Assembly: GCF_002807055.1 (NCBI RefSeq)
Contig: NZ_NIXN01000002.1
Coordinates: 62,001-126,000, forward strand
Length of the DNA: 64,000 nucleotides
Direction of reading: 5' to 3'
Origin: Confluentibacter citreus
GTDB taxonomy: Bacteria; Bacteroidota; Bacteroidia; Flavobacteriales; Flavobacteriaceae
This document shows positions 56,624-64,000 of this stretch, one piece after another (the first letter of the stretch is position 1; each line of letters opens with the position of its first letter). Position numbers and translations under genes: made by a program. The notes under the pieces were generated by a model. That model saw only the letters and a list, made by a program, of their open reading frames with translations. It was not told where the DNA came from and made no database searches.

Positions 56624-57343
56624 ATGTTTGCCATTTTAAAGAAAGAAATCAATTCATTTTTTGCATCGCCCATAGGGTATTTGGTCATTGCTATTTTTTT
56701 GATTTTAAACGGCTTGTTTTTATGGATTTTTAAAGGGGAGTTTAATGTGTTGGATTATGGTTTTGCTGATTTATCATCCTTTTTTTTATTGGCACCATGG
56801 ATATTGATTTTCTTGATTCCCGCAGTCACCATGCGAAGTTTTTCAGATGAAAAAAAACAGGGTACTTTGGAATTATTGCTCACCAAACCCATTTCGCATT
56901 TAAAAATTGTTCTTGGTAAATATTTTGGGGCGCTCATTCTTATTATTATCGCTATTTTGCCAACCTTGCTATATGTTTATACAGTATATCAATTGGGAAA
57001 TCCTATCGGTAATTTAGATATGGGTAGTACCTTGGGTTCTTATTTCGGACTTCTATTCTTAATGGCATCCTATACCGCTATTGGTATTTTTACATCGACC
57101 TTATCAGATAATCAAATCGTGGCTTTTATACTTTCGGTGTTTTTATGCTTTTTGTTTTATATCGGATTTGAAGGTATTTCAGAATTTACCTCAAGTACTT
57201 TTATGGAACAATTAGGCATGAGTTACCACTTTAAAAGTATGGGCCGTGGCGTTCTTGATACCAGGGATATTATCTATTTTCTCAGTGTTTCCTTCTTCTT
57301 TTTAACCATTACTAAACTCAATTTAAACAGAGAGACCAAATGA
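56624..57343 (+). CDS. gldF: Gliding-associated ABC transporter permease GldF
   Basis: 239-residue ABC-2 type permease with six helices (SPIGYLVIAIFLILNGLFLWIF, LLAPWILIFLIPAVTMRSF and others). MRSFSDEKKQGTLELLLTKPISH (key block SDEKKQGTLELLLT) is the family hallmark. GldF works with GldA (ATPase) and GldG in gliding and secretion of some Bacteroidota. gldA is not in the window. Its stop overlaps the next ATG (ATGA). Confidence 0.95.
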   Translation: MFAILKKEINSFFASPIGYLVIAIFLILNGLFLWIFKGEFNVLDYGFADLSSFFLLAPWILIFLIPAVTMRSFSDEKKQGTLELLLTKPISHLKIVLGKYFGALILIIIAILPTLLYVYTVYQLGNPIGNLDMGSTLGSYFGLLFLMASYTAIGIFTSTLSDNQIVAFILSVFLCFLFYIGFEGISEFTSSTFMEQLGMSYHFKSMGRGVLDTRDIIYFLSVSFFFLTITKLNLNRETK

Positions 57344-57825
57344 TTGTTACACCGCTTTTTGTTATTTTTATTGTTACCGTTTTTATCCTGACATGGATAT
57401 TTGCCAACACCATCGACAAGCGCAAATGGGTAAGCTTATTAATAAGTATTATAGCAACACCTATTGTCTATTTTTATGTTTTTTACCCGTTTATAAACAT
57501 CTTTTTTAGTTATCATCACCAAAAGCATTTCGATTCGGAAGCTTGGAAAGAAAAACCTGCCTTAAGGTACGAAATGAGTACCCAAGTGGTTAATCAAAAC
57601 TTGTTTCTGGGTAAAACCAAAGATGAAGTTAAGGCGATTTTAGGCACTAGTGAATGGTATGGGTGGGACGATTCCATAAAAGCCAATTCTCAAGACAAAT
57701 GGAACTATAACCTTGGTTTTAAACCCGGTGCTTTTAATATGACCCAGGAATGTTTGGAACTTGTTTTTAAAAATGATGAAGTAACGAGCATTTCGCAATA
57801 CCAAATGGAAAAAGAGTTTGACTAG
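57340..57825 (+). CDS. Membrane-anchored protein inserted between gldF and gldG, BamE/SmpA-like tail
   Basis: 161 residues. Two N-terminal membrane helices (PLFVIFIVTVFILTWIFA and WVSLLISIIATPIVYFYVFYPF) precede a soluble tail. LFLGKTKDEVKAILGTSEW, WNYNLGFKPGAF and LELVFKNDEVTSIS recall the SmpA/OmlA (BamE-like) fold. It overlaps gldF by 4 bases and gldG by 8, so it is firmly embedded in the operon. No named family. It may be an accessory part of the Gld transporter or a passenger. Confidence 0.75.
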   Translation: MIVTPLFVIFIVTVFILTWIFANTIDKRKWVSLLISIIATPIVYFYVFYPFINIFFSYHHQKHFDSEAWKEKPALRYEMSTQVVNQNLFLGKTKDEVKAILGTSEWYGWDDSIKANSQDKWNYNLGFKPGAFNMTQECLELVFKNDEVTSISQYQMEKEFD

Positions 57826-59485
57826 ACATATAAAATACATTGGCATTCTTTTAGTAGCTTTAATAGGTGTTAACTATCTAAGCAGCATCGCTTTTAAACG
57901 CTTTGATTTAACAAAAGATAAACGTTATACCTTGAGCGACGCTTCTATTAATATTATTAACAGCGTAGAATCACCTATCATCATTGATGTATTCTTAGAA
58001 GGTGACCATTTTCCTTCGGAATTTAGACGGCTTCAAAATGAAACCCGACAATTACTAGAAGAATTTTCAGCAAAAAATAGCAATATCGTTTTCAACTTCA
58101 TGAATCCGCTGGAAGATGAAGCTACACGCGATAGTAATATGCAGCAATTGGTACAGCGCGGATTAACCCCCATGCAATTAAGCGTGCAGGAAAGCGGAAA
58201 ATCTACCCAAGAAGTTATTTTTCCGTGGGCATTGGCAAGCTATAATGACGAAACCGTAATTATTCCACTGGTAAAGAATAAAATCGGTGCCTCACAACAA
58301 GAATTGGTCACAAACTCCGTGCAACATTTGGAATACGCTTTTGCCGATGGTTTTAGTAAACTAACAAAACCTAAGAGTAGAAAAATAGCTGTTTTAAAAG
58401 GTAATGGTGAATTACCAGATCGCTACATTGCTGACTTTGCCAAAAAATTAGGCGAATACTATTATTTAGCACCGTTTACGTTGGATAGCGTTGCTGTAAA
58501 TCCGCAAAAAACATTAAAGGATTTACAGGTTTTCGATTTAATCATTGCTGCCAAACCAACCGAAGCTTTTAGTGAAGAAGAAAAATTAGTGCTAGATCAA
58601 TACACCATGAACGGCGGAAAAAGTCTGTGGCTTATTGATGCCGTTGCCATGGAAAAAGATAGTTTGTATAATGAATCTGGAAGCAATTTTGCGGTGATTC
58701 GGGATTTAAATTTAACGGATTTCTTTTTTAAATATGGCGTTAGAATAAATCCGGTGCTGGTCAGTACCCTCTACTCTGCCCCCATTACTTTGGCTATGGG
58801 CGACGGTAGCGAGTCGCAATTTCAACACTTAAGATGGCCTTATTCTCCTTTGGCATCTTCAAACGACAATCATCCCATCGTTAACAATTTAAACTTGGTT
58901 CGGTTCGATTTTGCCAATCAAATCGATACGCTTAAAAATAACATTAAGAAAACCATTCTATTAGAAACTGCACCGCTTACAAAACTGGAAGGTACACCAA
59001 GGCAAATAAGCCTTGAAATGGTTACACAAGAACCTAATCCAGCCTTGTTCAATAATGGTAATCAAATACTGGCCGTGCTTTTGGAAGGTGAATTCACATC
59101 GGTGTACCAAAACAGAATCAAACCATTTAAACTATCCGAAGAAAAGGATAAAAGCGAACCAACCAAAATGATTGTGATTGCAGATGGTGATGTGATTAAA
59201 AATGATGTCACCAGAGGTGAACCCCAAGAATTGGGCTTTGATAAGTGGACCGGACAATTGTACGGAAACAAGGAATTTTTATTGAATGCCGTTAATTATT
59301 TATTGGACGATGACGGACTTATAAACATTCGTTCCAAAGAAATAACGGTAGCCTTCTTAAATCAGGAAAAAATTGCCGACCAAAAAACGACGTGGCAACT
59401 CGTAAATATCGCATTGCCACTGGCATTATTAGGCTTCTTCGGTTTTGGGTTTAACTACTTTAGAAAGAAAAAATACACTGCCTAA
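57818..59485 (+). CDS. gldG: Gliding-associated ABC transporter substrate-binding-like protein GldG
   Basis: 555 residues from TTG 57818. An N-terminal helix (YIGILLVALIGVNYLSS) anchors an extracytoplasmic region: RFDLTKDKRYTLSDASINII is the GldG hallmark. The long ABC_transp_aux domain has VLKGNGELPDRYIADFAKKLGEYY and WLIDAVAMEKDSL. It ends with a C-terminal helix (LALLGFFGFGFNYFRKKK). It overlaps the preceding gene by 8 bases. Confidence 0.94.
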   Translation: MTRHIKYIGILLVALIGVNYLSSIAFKRFDLTKDKRYTLSDASINIINSVESPIIIDVFLEGDHFPSEFRRLQNETRQLLEEFSAKNSNIVFNFMNPLEDEATRDSNMQQLVQRGLTPMQLSVQESGKSTQEVIFPWALASYNDETVIIPLVKNKIGASQQELVTNSVQHLEYAFADGFSKLTKPKSRKIAVLKGNGELPDRYIADFAKKLGEYYYLAPFTLDSVAVNPQKTLKDLQVFDLIIAAKPTEAFSEEEKLVLDQYTMNGGKSLWLIDAVAMEKDSLYNESGSNFAVIRDLNLTDFFFKYGVRINPVLVSTLYSAPITLAMGDGSESQFQHLRWPYSPLASSNDNHPIVNNLNLVRFDFANQIDTLKNNIKKTILLETAPLTKLEGTPRQISLEMVTQEPNPALFNNGNQILAVLLEGEFTSVYQNRIKPFKLSEEKDKSEPTKMIVIADGDVIKNDVTRGEPQELGFDKWTGQLYGNKEFLLNAVNYLLDDDGLINIRSKEITVAFLNQEKIADQKTTWQLVNIALPLALLGFFGFGFNYFRKKKYTA

Positions 59486-59657
59486 ATGTTAATAAGTTTG
59501 TTTCCTATTTTAGGATGTATGGGATATATTTGTAAGTAATATATATTCAATCAAAACACATTAGTTTTCATGAAACAACCTTGTGTTTCGCTTTTTTAAA
59601 AAGCAAACCAATTAGTTATGTTTTATGTTGCCAACAAATAAAAACAACAACTTTCAA

Positions 59658-60776
59658 ATGAAATTTATAGTATCGAGCACATATTTATTAAAACAATTAC
59701 AGGTTTTGGGTGGTGTTATCAACAGTTCAAACACCTTACCTATTTTAGATAATTTCTTATTTGAATTAGACAAATCTAAATTAACGGTGTCTGCCAGCGA
59801 TTTGGAAACCACCATGTTGTCTTCTTTAGAAGTTGAGAGCGATAGCAAAGGTAGTGTTGCCATTCCAGCACGCTTGTTATTGGAGACTTTAAAAACGTTT
59901 CCTGAACAACCTTTGACCTTTGTTGTAGGAGATAATAATACGGTTGAGATAAGCTCCAATCACGGTAAATATGCCTTGGCGTACGCTAATGGAAATGAGT
60001 TCCCAAAAGCGGTGGCTCTTGAAGATCCAAGCACTACTGTAGTTACTGGAGATATTTTGGCTACTGCCATTAGTAAAACCATTTTTGCAGCTGGTAATGA
60101 TGATTTAAGACCTGTTATGAGCGGTGTGTTTTTTCAATTTTCTACCGAAGGATTAACTTTTGTTGCTACCGATGCTCATAAATTGGTGCGTTACAAACGT
60201 GAAGATGTAAAAGCCAATCAAGTAGCGGAATTCATCATGCCTAAAAAACCGTTGAATCTTTTAAAAGGTATTTTGGCTGCTAGTGAAGATGATGTGAAAA
60301 TAGAATACAACGACTCGAACGCTAAATTTACTTTTGGTAATTCAGAATTAATCTGCCGTTTAATTGATGGCAAATACCCTAATTACGAAGCTGTTATACC
60401 AAAGGAAAATCCGAATAAATTAACCATCGACAGAACACAATTTTTAAATTCGGTGCGTCGTGTGAGCATCTTTTCAAATAAAACAACCCATCAGATCCGA
60501 CTTAAAATTGCAGGAGCCGAATTAAATATTTCTGCGGAAGATATTGATTACAGCAACAAAGCCGAAGAGCGTTTGACTTGTGATTACCAGGGAGATGATA
60601 TGCAAATAGGCTTTAACTCCCGTTTTTTAACGGAGATGCTGAGCAATCTAAATGCAGACGAGGTGCAGTTGGAAATGAGTTTACCTAACAGGGCTGGTAT
60701 TTTAACCCCAGTTGATGGCCTTGATGAGGGCGAACAAATTACCATGTTGGTGATGCCTGTGATGTTAAATAGTTAA
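59658..60776 (+). CDS. dnaN: DNA polymerase III beta sliding clamp
   Basis: 372 residues from ATG 59658 (MKFIVSSTYLLKQLQVLGG), the usual start of flavobacterial DnaN; the TTG at 59625 adds 11 unlikely residues. Three clamp domains follow. Diagnostic parts are NTLPILDNFLFEL, FAAGNDDLRPVMSGVFFQ, ATDAHKLVRYKR and the C-terminal MLVMPVML that contacts client peptides' groove. It processively tethers the replicative polymerase. It is not next to dnaA, as is common in Bacteroidota. Confidence 0.97.
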   Translation: MKFIVSSTYLLKQLQVLGGVINSSNTLPILDNFLFELDKSKLTVSASDLETTMLSSLEVESDSKGSVAIPARLLLETLKTFPEQPLTFVVGDNNTVEISSNHGKYALAYANGNEFPKAVALEDPSTTVVTGDILATAISKTIFAAGNDDLRPVMSGVFFQFSTEGLTFVATDAHKLVRYKREDVKANQVAEFIMPKKPLNLLKGILAASEDDVKIEYNDSNAKFTFGNSELICRLIDGKYPNYEAVIPKENPNKLTIDRTQFLNSVRRVSIFSNKTTHQIRLKIAGAELNISAEDIDYSNKAEERLTCDYQGDDMQIGFNSRFLTEMLSNLNADEVQLEMSLPNRAGILTPVDGLDEGEQITMLVMPVMLNS

Positions 60777-60780
60777 TCCA

Positions 60781-60850
60781 ATTCCTGCGTAGGCAGGAAT
60801 CTTTTTAAATCAAAACCTAATAATAGATAGATTCCTGCCTTCGCAGGAAA
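60781..60850. repeat. Two dispersed palindromes ATTCCTGC...GCAGGAAT
   Basis: ATTCCTGCGTAGGCAGGAAT (60781-60800) and a second copy ATTCCTGCCTTCGCAGGAAAT (from 60831), both hairpins of the widespread TTCCTGCnnnnGCAGGAA type, 30 bases apart. Confidence 0.85.
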
Positions 60851-60874
60851 TCGAAGATTCGACAAAGTCAATAT

Positions 60875-60908
60875 AAAAAAAGCTCACCAAATGGTGAGCT
60901 TTTTGTTT
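60875..60908 (+). terminator. Bidirectional terminator between dnaN and the DUF4870 gene
   Basis: Stem AGCTCACCA / TGGTGAGCT (60881-60900) flanked by AAAAAA on the left and TTTTTG on the right, serving both convergent transcripts. Confidence 0.9.
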
Positions 60909-60927
60909 ATCCCATACTAAAACTAAA

Positions 60928-61266
60928 CTAACTAATAAATTTAAAAGAAAATGGGTATGTTGGGGTTTCACCATTACTGGCTTTTATTGCATTAATAACA
61001 GGAAAAATGATGGATATGATTCCTAAAACTATAAAGCCTAAAAGACCAAGTCCGAGTAATAAAATTAAAGGAATGCATATAATAAAATAGACAATTAGAC
61101 TTAACTGAAAGTTTACAATATTCTTTCCGTGTGTATCCATGTTATATACCTTTTCCTTTTGTGTCGCCCAAAGAATTAATGGAATGATTAAACTTCCAAA
61201 ACCAGTAACCAAAGTTACCAATTGGCTTAAATGGGTAATGACTATAAGTTGATTATCTTCTCTCAT
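60928..61266 (-). CDS. DUF4870 small membrane protein
   Basis: 112 residues from ATG 61266 (MREDNQLIVITHLSQLVTLVTGFGSLI); a TTG at 61293 is less likely because a hairpin covers it. Three helices. Family features: HLSQL near the start, LILWATQKEKVYNMDTHGKNIVNFQLSLIVY (key block GKNIVNFQLS), and FPVINAIKASNGE. Function unknown. First of four co-directional genes with the RND permease further upstream. Confidence 0.85.
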   Translation of the reverse strand: MREDNQLIVITHLSQLVTLVTGFGSLIIPLILWATQKEKVYNMDTHGKNIVNFQLSLIVYFIICIPLILLLGLGLLGFIVLGIISIIFPVINAIKASNGETPTYPFSFKFIS

Positions 61267-61308
61267 GGCTGTTGTGTTTTTGATTGATACCAATAAGACG
61301 CAACAGCC
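61267..61308 (-). promoter_or_regulatory. Hairpin GGCTGTTG...CAACAGCC abutting the DUF4870 start
   Basis: Perfect 8-bp arms (61267-61274 and 61301-61308) around 26 bases. On the minus strand the second arm ends at the base before the ATG, so the RNA hairpin would touch the start codon and could limit initiation. Confidence 0.4.
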
Positions 61309-61337
61309 TGAAAAATGTTACAAACTAATAGCAATAA

Positions 61338-61523
61338 TTAGTCTTTTATCCCCAATTTTTCTAAAATAGTATCCATTAAGCACCATTTTGTGATGGATGA
61401 CTGTAATAAATTGGCACCCACAAAAGCGGTAAACCATAACCAGTTTTGGTTGACATAAATGGCAAGCAATAAGCTTATTAGTATAAAGGTTCCTGCAACG
61501 GCCCTGACGATTCTGTTTTTCAT
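61338..61523 (-). CDS. DUF2892 (YgaP-like membrane) protein
   Basis: 61 residues with two helices: MKNRIVRAVAGTFILISLLLAIYV and WLWFTAFVGANLLQSSITKWCLMDTILEKLGI. This is the DUF2892 inner-membrane module found alone or fused to rhodanese domains. Cys in KWCLMD is conserved in the family. Located 12 bases after the 101-residue protein gene. Confidence 0.88.
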   Translation of the reverse strand: MKNRIVRAVAGTFILISLLLAIYVNQNWLWFTAFVGANLLQSSITKWCLMDTILEKLGIKD

Positions 61524-61535
61524 GTTAAATAATTT

Positions 61536-61841
61536 TTAATTTGATTTTTCTATGTTTACAACGGCTAGATGAATGTGCGACAAGCTTTGTTGTTGCTGGT
61601 TAAAATCACTGATGAGTCCAAACAATAAATCAACATGTTCTTCCTTAACAAAGGCATAAAAAAGAATGGATTCCGTTTGGTTCATCTCACTGGAAAACCA
61701 ATTAGATTCAACAGCATCTTCAGTGCTATCCCTATAACCTGTTACATCTCGAAATGAGAATGTTTTTACATTGGCTTTTTTTAATTGAAGCTTGATGTCT
61801 TTTTCAAACTCTTTAATGGCGGTAATAATAACTAGCTTCAT
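61536..61841 (-). CDS. Small ferredoxin-fold (PII/GlnB-like) protein
   Basis: 101 residues, no signal. MKLVIITAIKEFEKDIKLQLKKANVKTFSF and the C-terminal HIHLAVVNIEKS have the beta-alpha-beta pattern of a ferredoxin-like or PII-like fold. No PII uridylylation or ATP motif is visible. It begins 3 bases after the RND permease stop, so it is translated with it and could tune the pump. Confidence 0.6.
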   Translation of the reverse strand: MKLVIITAIKEFEKDIKLQLKKANVKTFSFRDVTGYRDSTEDAVESNWFSSEMNQTESILFYAFVKEEHVDLLFGLISDFNQQQQSLSHIHLAVVNIEKSN

Positions 61842-61844
61842 GGC

Positions 61845-64000
61845 TTATAGTTTTGATTCTTTAGCATTTACATCGATATCTTCTTGAGTCTCCACTTCAA
61901 TATTGTTAGTCTCCCATTTTTTGCGTTCAGTGATATAATAAATTAAAGGCACCACAAGCAAGGTTAGAATGGTAGAAACAATGGCTCCTGCCACCAATGA
62001 AATCGCTAATCCTTGAAAAATAGGATCAAATAATATTATGGAAGCACCAATAACAACGGCGCCAGTTGTTAACAAAATGGGCGTTGTTCTCACGGCACCC
62101 GCATCAATAATGGCTTGCTTTATAGGAATACCATCATTCAATCTGATTTCAATAAAATCGATTAATAAAACCGAATTCCGAACCATAACACCCGCAAGGG
62201 CAATCATCCCAATAAAGGATGTCGCTGTAAAGAAAGCTCCTAATAGCCAGTGACCTAATACGATTCCGACCAACGATAACGGAATGGCAACCATCATCAC
62301 CAACGGTGTTTTAAAGTTTTGGAACCAGCCAACAATCAGCATGTAAATAATCACAATGACTATTAAAAACGCAGCACCTAAATCGCGGAAGACTTCCAAA
62401 GTAATTTGCCATTCGCCATCCCATTTTACCGTGAAATCCGTTTCTTCGGTGGGTGCATCCATATACAATTCATTAATTTTATAACCTTTAGGAAGTTGAA
62501 TTTTTTGAAGCTTTTCTTCCATACCTAAAATGGCGTATACCGGACTTTCCAAATCGCCAGCCATATCTGCCAATACATACACCACGCGTTTTTGGTCTTT
62601 TCGGTAAATGGTCTTTTCTAAAGTTTCTTTTTTAACAGTTACCAAATCGCTTACAGGAATCATATTGCCTTGGCTACTTTTTATTTTTAGATTCTGAATA
62701 TCTTGTAGTGAGGTTTTATCCTTATCATCCAATGAAAGCACCATACTCACATTATCATTTGATGTTTCATCATATAAATTGGAAATAGGATATTCCTGAA
62801 GCAAATAGGTTAAATTACCAACCACTTGTTGTGGCGCAACACCGTAAAGCATGGCTTTTTCTTTATCTACTTCCAAACGGTATTCAATTTGGTTGTCTTC
62901 TACCATCCAATCGGCATCAACCACATCCGTAGTGTTTTCCAAAATAGTTTTAACTTGTTGGGCGACTTTAATCTGCTCATCGTAATTAGGCCCATAAACC
63001 TCAGCAACCAAGGTTGAAAGCACTGGCGGTCCTGGTGGCACTTCAACAATTTTTACATTGGCTCCGAATTTTTTAGCTATTTTTTGAATATGCGGACGTA
63101 CTACTTTTGCAATATCATGACTTTGCAAATCCCGATCTTCCTTATGCAACAGATTTACTTGGATATCGGCCATATTACTGCCTCCTCGTAAATCGTAATG
63201 ACGCACCAATCCGTTAAAAGTTATGGGAGCCGAAGCACCAATATAATTTTGATAATCTACCACTTCTGGAACGGTTTTTAAATATTGTGCAATTTCTTGG
63301 GCAACAACAGCCGTTCTTTCTAAGGTCGTACCTTCTGGCATATCAATCACCACCTGAAATTCATTTTTGTTATCAAAAGGCAACATTTTTACGGCAACCG
63401 ATTTGGTAAAAAACATGAGTACTGAACCTAAAAGCAACACGCCCGTAAGCACGAACATGACGTTACGCTTTTTAGAACTATCTAAAAAAGGCTGTTCTAC
63501 TTTTTTGTAGATTTTATAAATACGACTGGTTTCTAAACCTGCATCTTCTTTATGGGCTTGCCCCTCTTTTTCTTGTAATAAATGATAACCTAAATAGGGT
63601 GTCACCGTTAATGCCACAAATAATGATAATATCATGGCTATAGAGGCACCAATGGGCATCGGACTCATATATGGCCCCATCATACCGGACACAAACGCCA
63701 TGGGTAAAATAGCAGCAATCACGGTGAACGTTGCTAAAATGGTGGGGTTACCTACTTCGTTAATGGCATAAATAGCTGCTTGCTTAAACGGTAAGCGCTT
63801 CATTTTAAAATGCCTGTGCATATTTTCGGCAATGATAATACTATCATCAACCACAATCCCAACCACAAAAACCAATGCAAAAAGCGTGATTCGGTTTAAG
63901 GTATAACCCAACATATAATAAGCAAACAAGGTCAAGGCAAATGTTAATGGCACCGAAAAGAATACCACCAAACCACCACGCCAACCCATAGCCAACATCA
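61845..64000 (-). CDS. RND family efflux permease (AcrB/HAE type), N-terminus cut by window edge
   Basis: 718 residues are visible; the start lies beyond the window (full RND permeases are about 1000-1100). The first visible helices have GIVVDDSIIIAENMHRHFK, the proton-relay Asp pair in TM4. Then come the periplasmic pore domain (VEDNQIEYRLEVDKEKAMLYGV) and the C-terminal helices with GMIALAGVMVRNSVLLIDFIE. Members export drugs, metals or lipids. The related small genes downstream suggest a metal or oxidative-stress theme, but the substrate cannot be read here. Confidence 0.93.
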   Translation of the reverse strand, partial: MLAMGWRGGLVVFFSVPLTFALTLFAYYMLGYTLNRITLFALVFVVGIVVDDSIIIAENMHRHFKMKRLPFKQAAIYAINEVGNPTILATFTVIAAILPMAFVSGMMGPYMSPMPIGASIAMILSLFVALTVTPYLGYHLLQEKEGQAHKEDAGLETSRIYKIYKKVEQPFLDSSKKRNVMFVLTGVLLLGSVLMFFTKSVAVKMLPFDNKNEFQVVIDMPEGTTLERTAVVAQEIAQYLKTVPEVVDYQNYIGASAPITFNGLVRHYDLRGGSNMADIQVNLLHKEDRDLQSHDIAKVVRPHIQKIAKKFGANVKIVEVPPGPPVLSTLVAEVYGPNYDEQIKVAQQVKTILENTTDVVDADWMVEDNQIEYRLEVDKEKAMLYGVAPQQVVGNLTYLLQEYPISNLYDETSNDNVSMVLSLDDKDKTSLQDIQNLKIKSSQGNMIPVSDLVTVKKETLEKTIYRKDQKRVVYVLADMAGDLESPVYAILGMEEKLQKIQLPKGYKINELYMDAPTEETDFTVKWDGEWQITLEVFRDLGAAFLIVIVIIYMLIVGWFQNFKTPLVMMVAIPLSLVGIVLGHWLLGAFFTATSFIGMIALAGVMVRNSVLLIDFIEIRLNDGIPIKQAIIDAGAVRTTPILLTTGAVVIGASIILFDPIFQGLAISLVAGAIVSTILTLLVVPLIYYITERKKWETNNIEVETQEDIDVNAKESKL

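Noticed and set aside
59587-59604. GCTTTTTT/AAAAAGC before dnaN as the gldG terminator
   Set aside because: Almost pure A/T stem and almost no loop; equally likely by chance.
59658-60776. dnaN as a sign of a replication origin
   Set aside because: No dnaA, recF or DnaA-box cluster is seen nearby; in Bacteroidota dnaN is often away from oriC.

Overview
The window looks like chromosome from a marine-type Flavobacteriaceae (Bacteroidota). The DNA is AT-rich. It carries gldF/gldG gliding genes, flavobacterial LptD and TamB proteins, a DUF4159 protein and a THUMP-like methyltransferase. Starts have little Shine-Dalgarno signal, many upstream regions carry the Bacteroidota -7 element TAnnTTTG, and intergenic gaps hold dispersed palindromic repeats. 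No rRNA, tRNA, CRISPR array, insertion sequence or prophage was recognised.

Layout. 1-5629: cell envelope (amidase, LptD), RidA and a hybrid histidine kinase. 5779-6819: GMP reductase. 7016-13800: a tight three-gene unit of transglutaminase-DUF2126, circularly permuted ATP-grasp/alpha-E and a second transglutaminase, predicted to make and cut amide bonds on an unknown peptide. 13962-15151: a small accessory operon ending in an HNH nuclease, whose first gene has an in-frame stop. 15212-19709: AraC regulator, YceI, short-chain dehydrogenase, DUF417 membrane protein, YgiD-type dioxygenase and TRIC channel, probably a stress module. 19754-26210: a copper module (possible Cys-containing leader peptide, HMA/DUF3347 lipoprotein, HMA-AraC regulator, CopA ATPase, multicopper oxidase with a C-terminal barrel-like domain).

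26346-31125: MORN-like secreted protein, ModF/PhrA-like ABC protein, sugar-kinase-like ATPase, GAPDH and phosphofructokinase. 31280-40943: TamB (odd start), TsaD, RsmE, DUF4159, AI-2E family permease and THUMP-like methyltransferase. 41141-45086: acetate uptake and activation (DUF4212, sodium:solute symporter, Acs). 45272-51014: membrane acyltransferase, outer-membrane barrel, two small lipoproteins, a zinc-less quinone oxidoreductase and an orphan RhuM-Doc fusion. 51042-55462: MgtC/DUF4010, PurC, an OmpA-like barrel and PhoH. 55678-60776: SAM hydrolase, the gldF-x-gldG ABC operon with an extra inserted gene, and DnaN. 60928-64000: small membrane proteins and an RND efflux permease cut by the window edge.

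The points most worth a second look are: palindromic repeats inserted in frame in both copA and the neighbouring oxidase; the HMA-AraC fusion regulator; the transglutaminase/ATP-grasp unit; a six-copy heptamer just before gldF; an ATG-TAG dead start before tamB; a 25-bp palindrome inside the RhuM-Doc gene; and the nonsense codon in the HNH operon.
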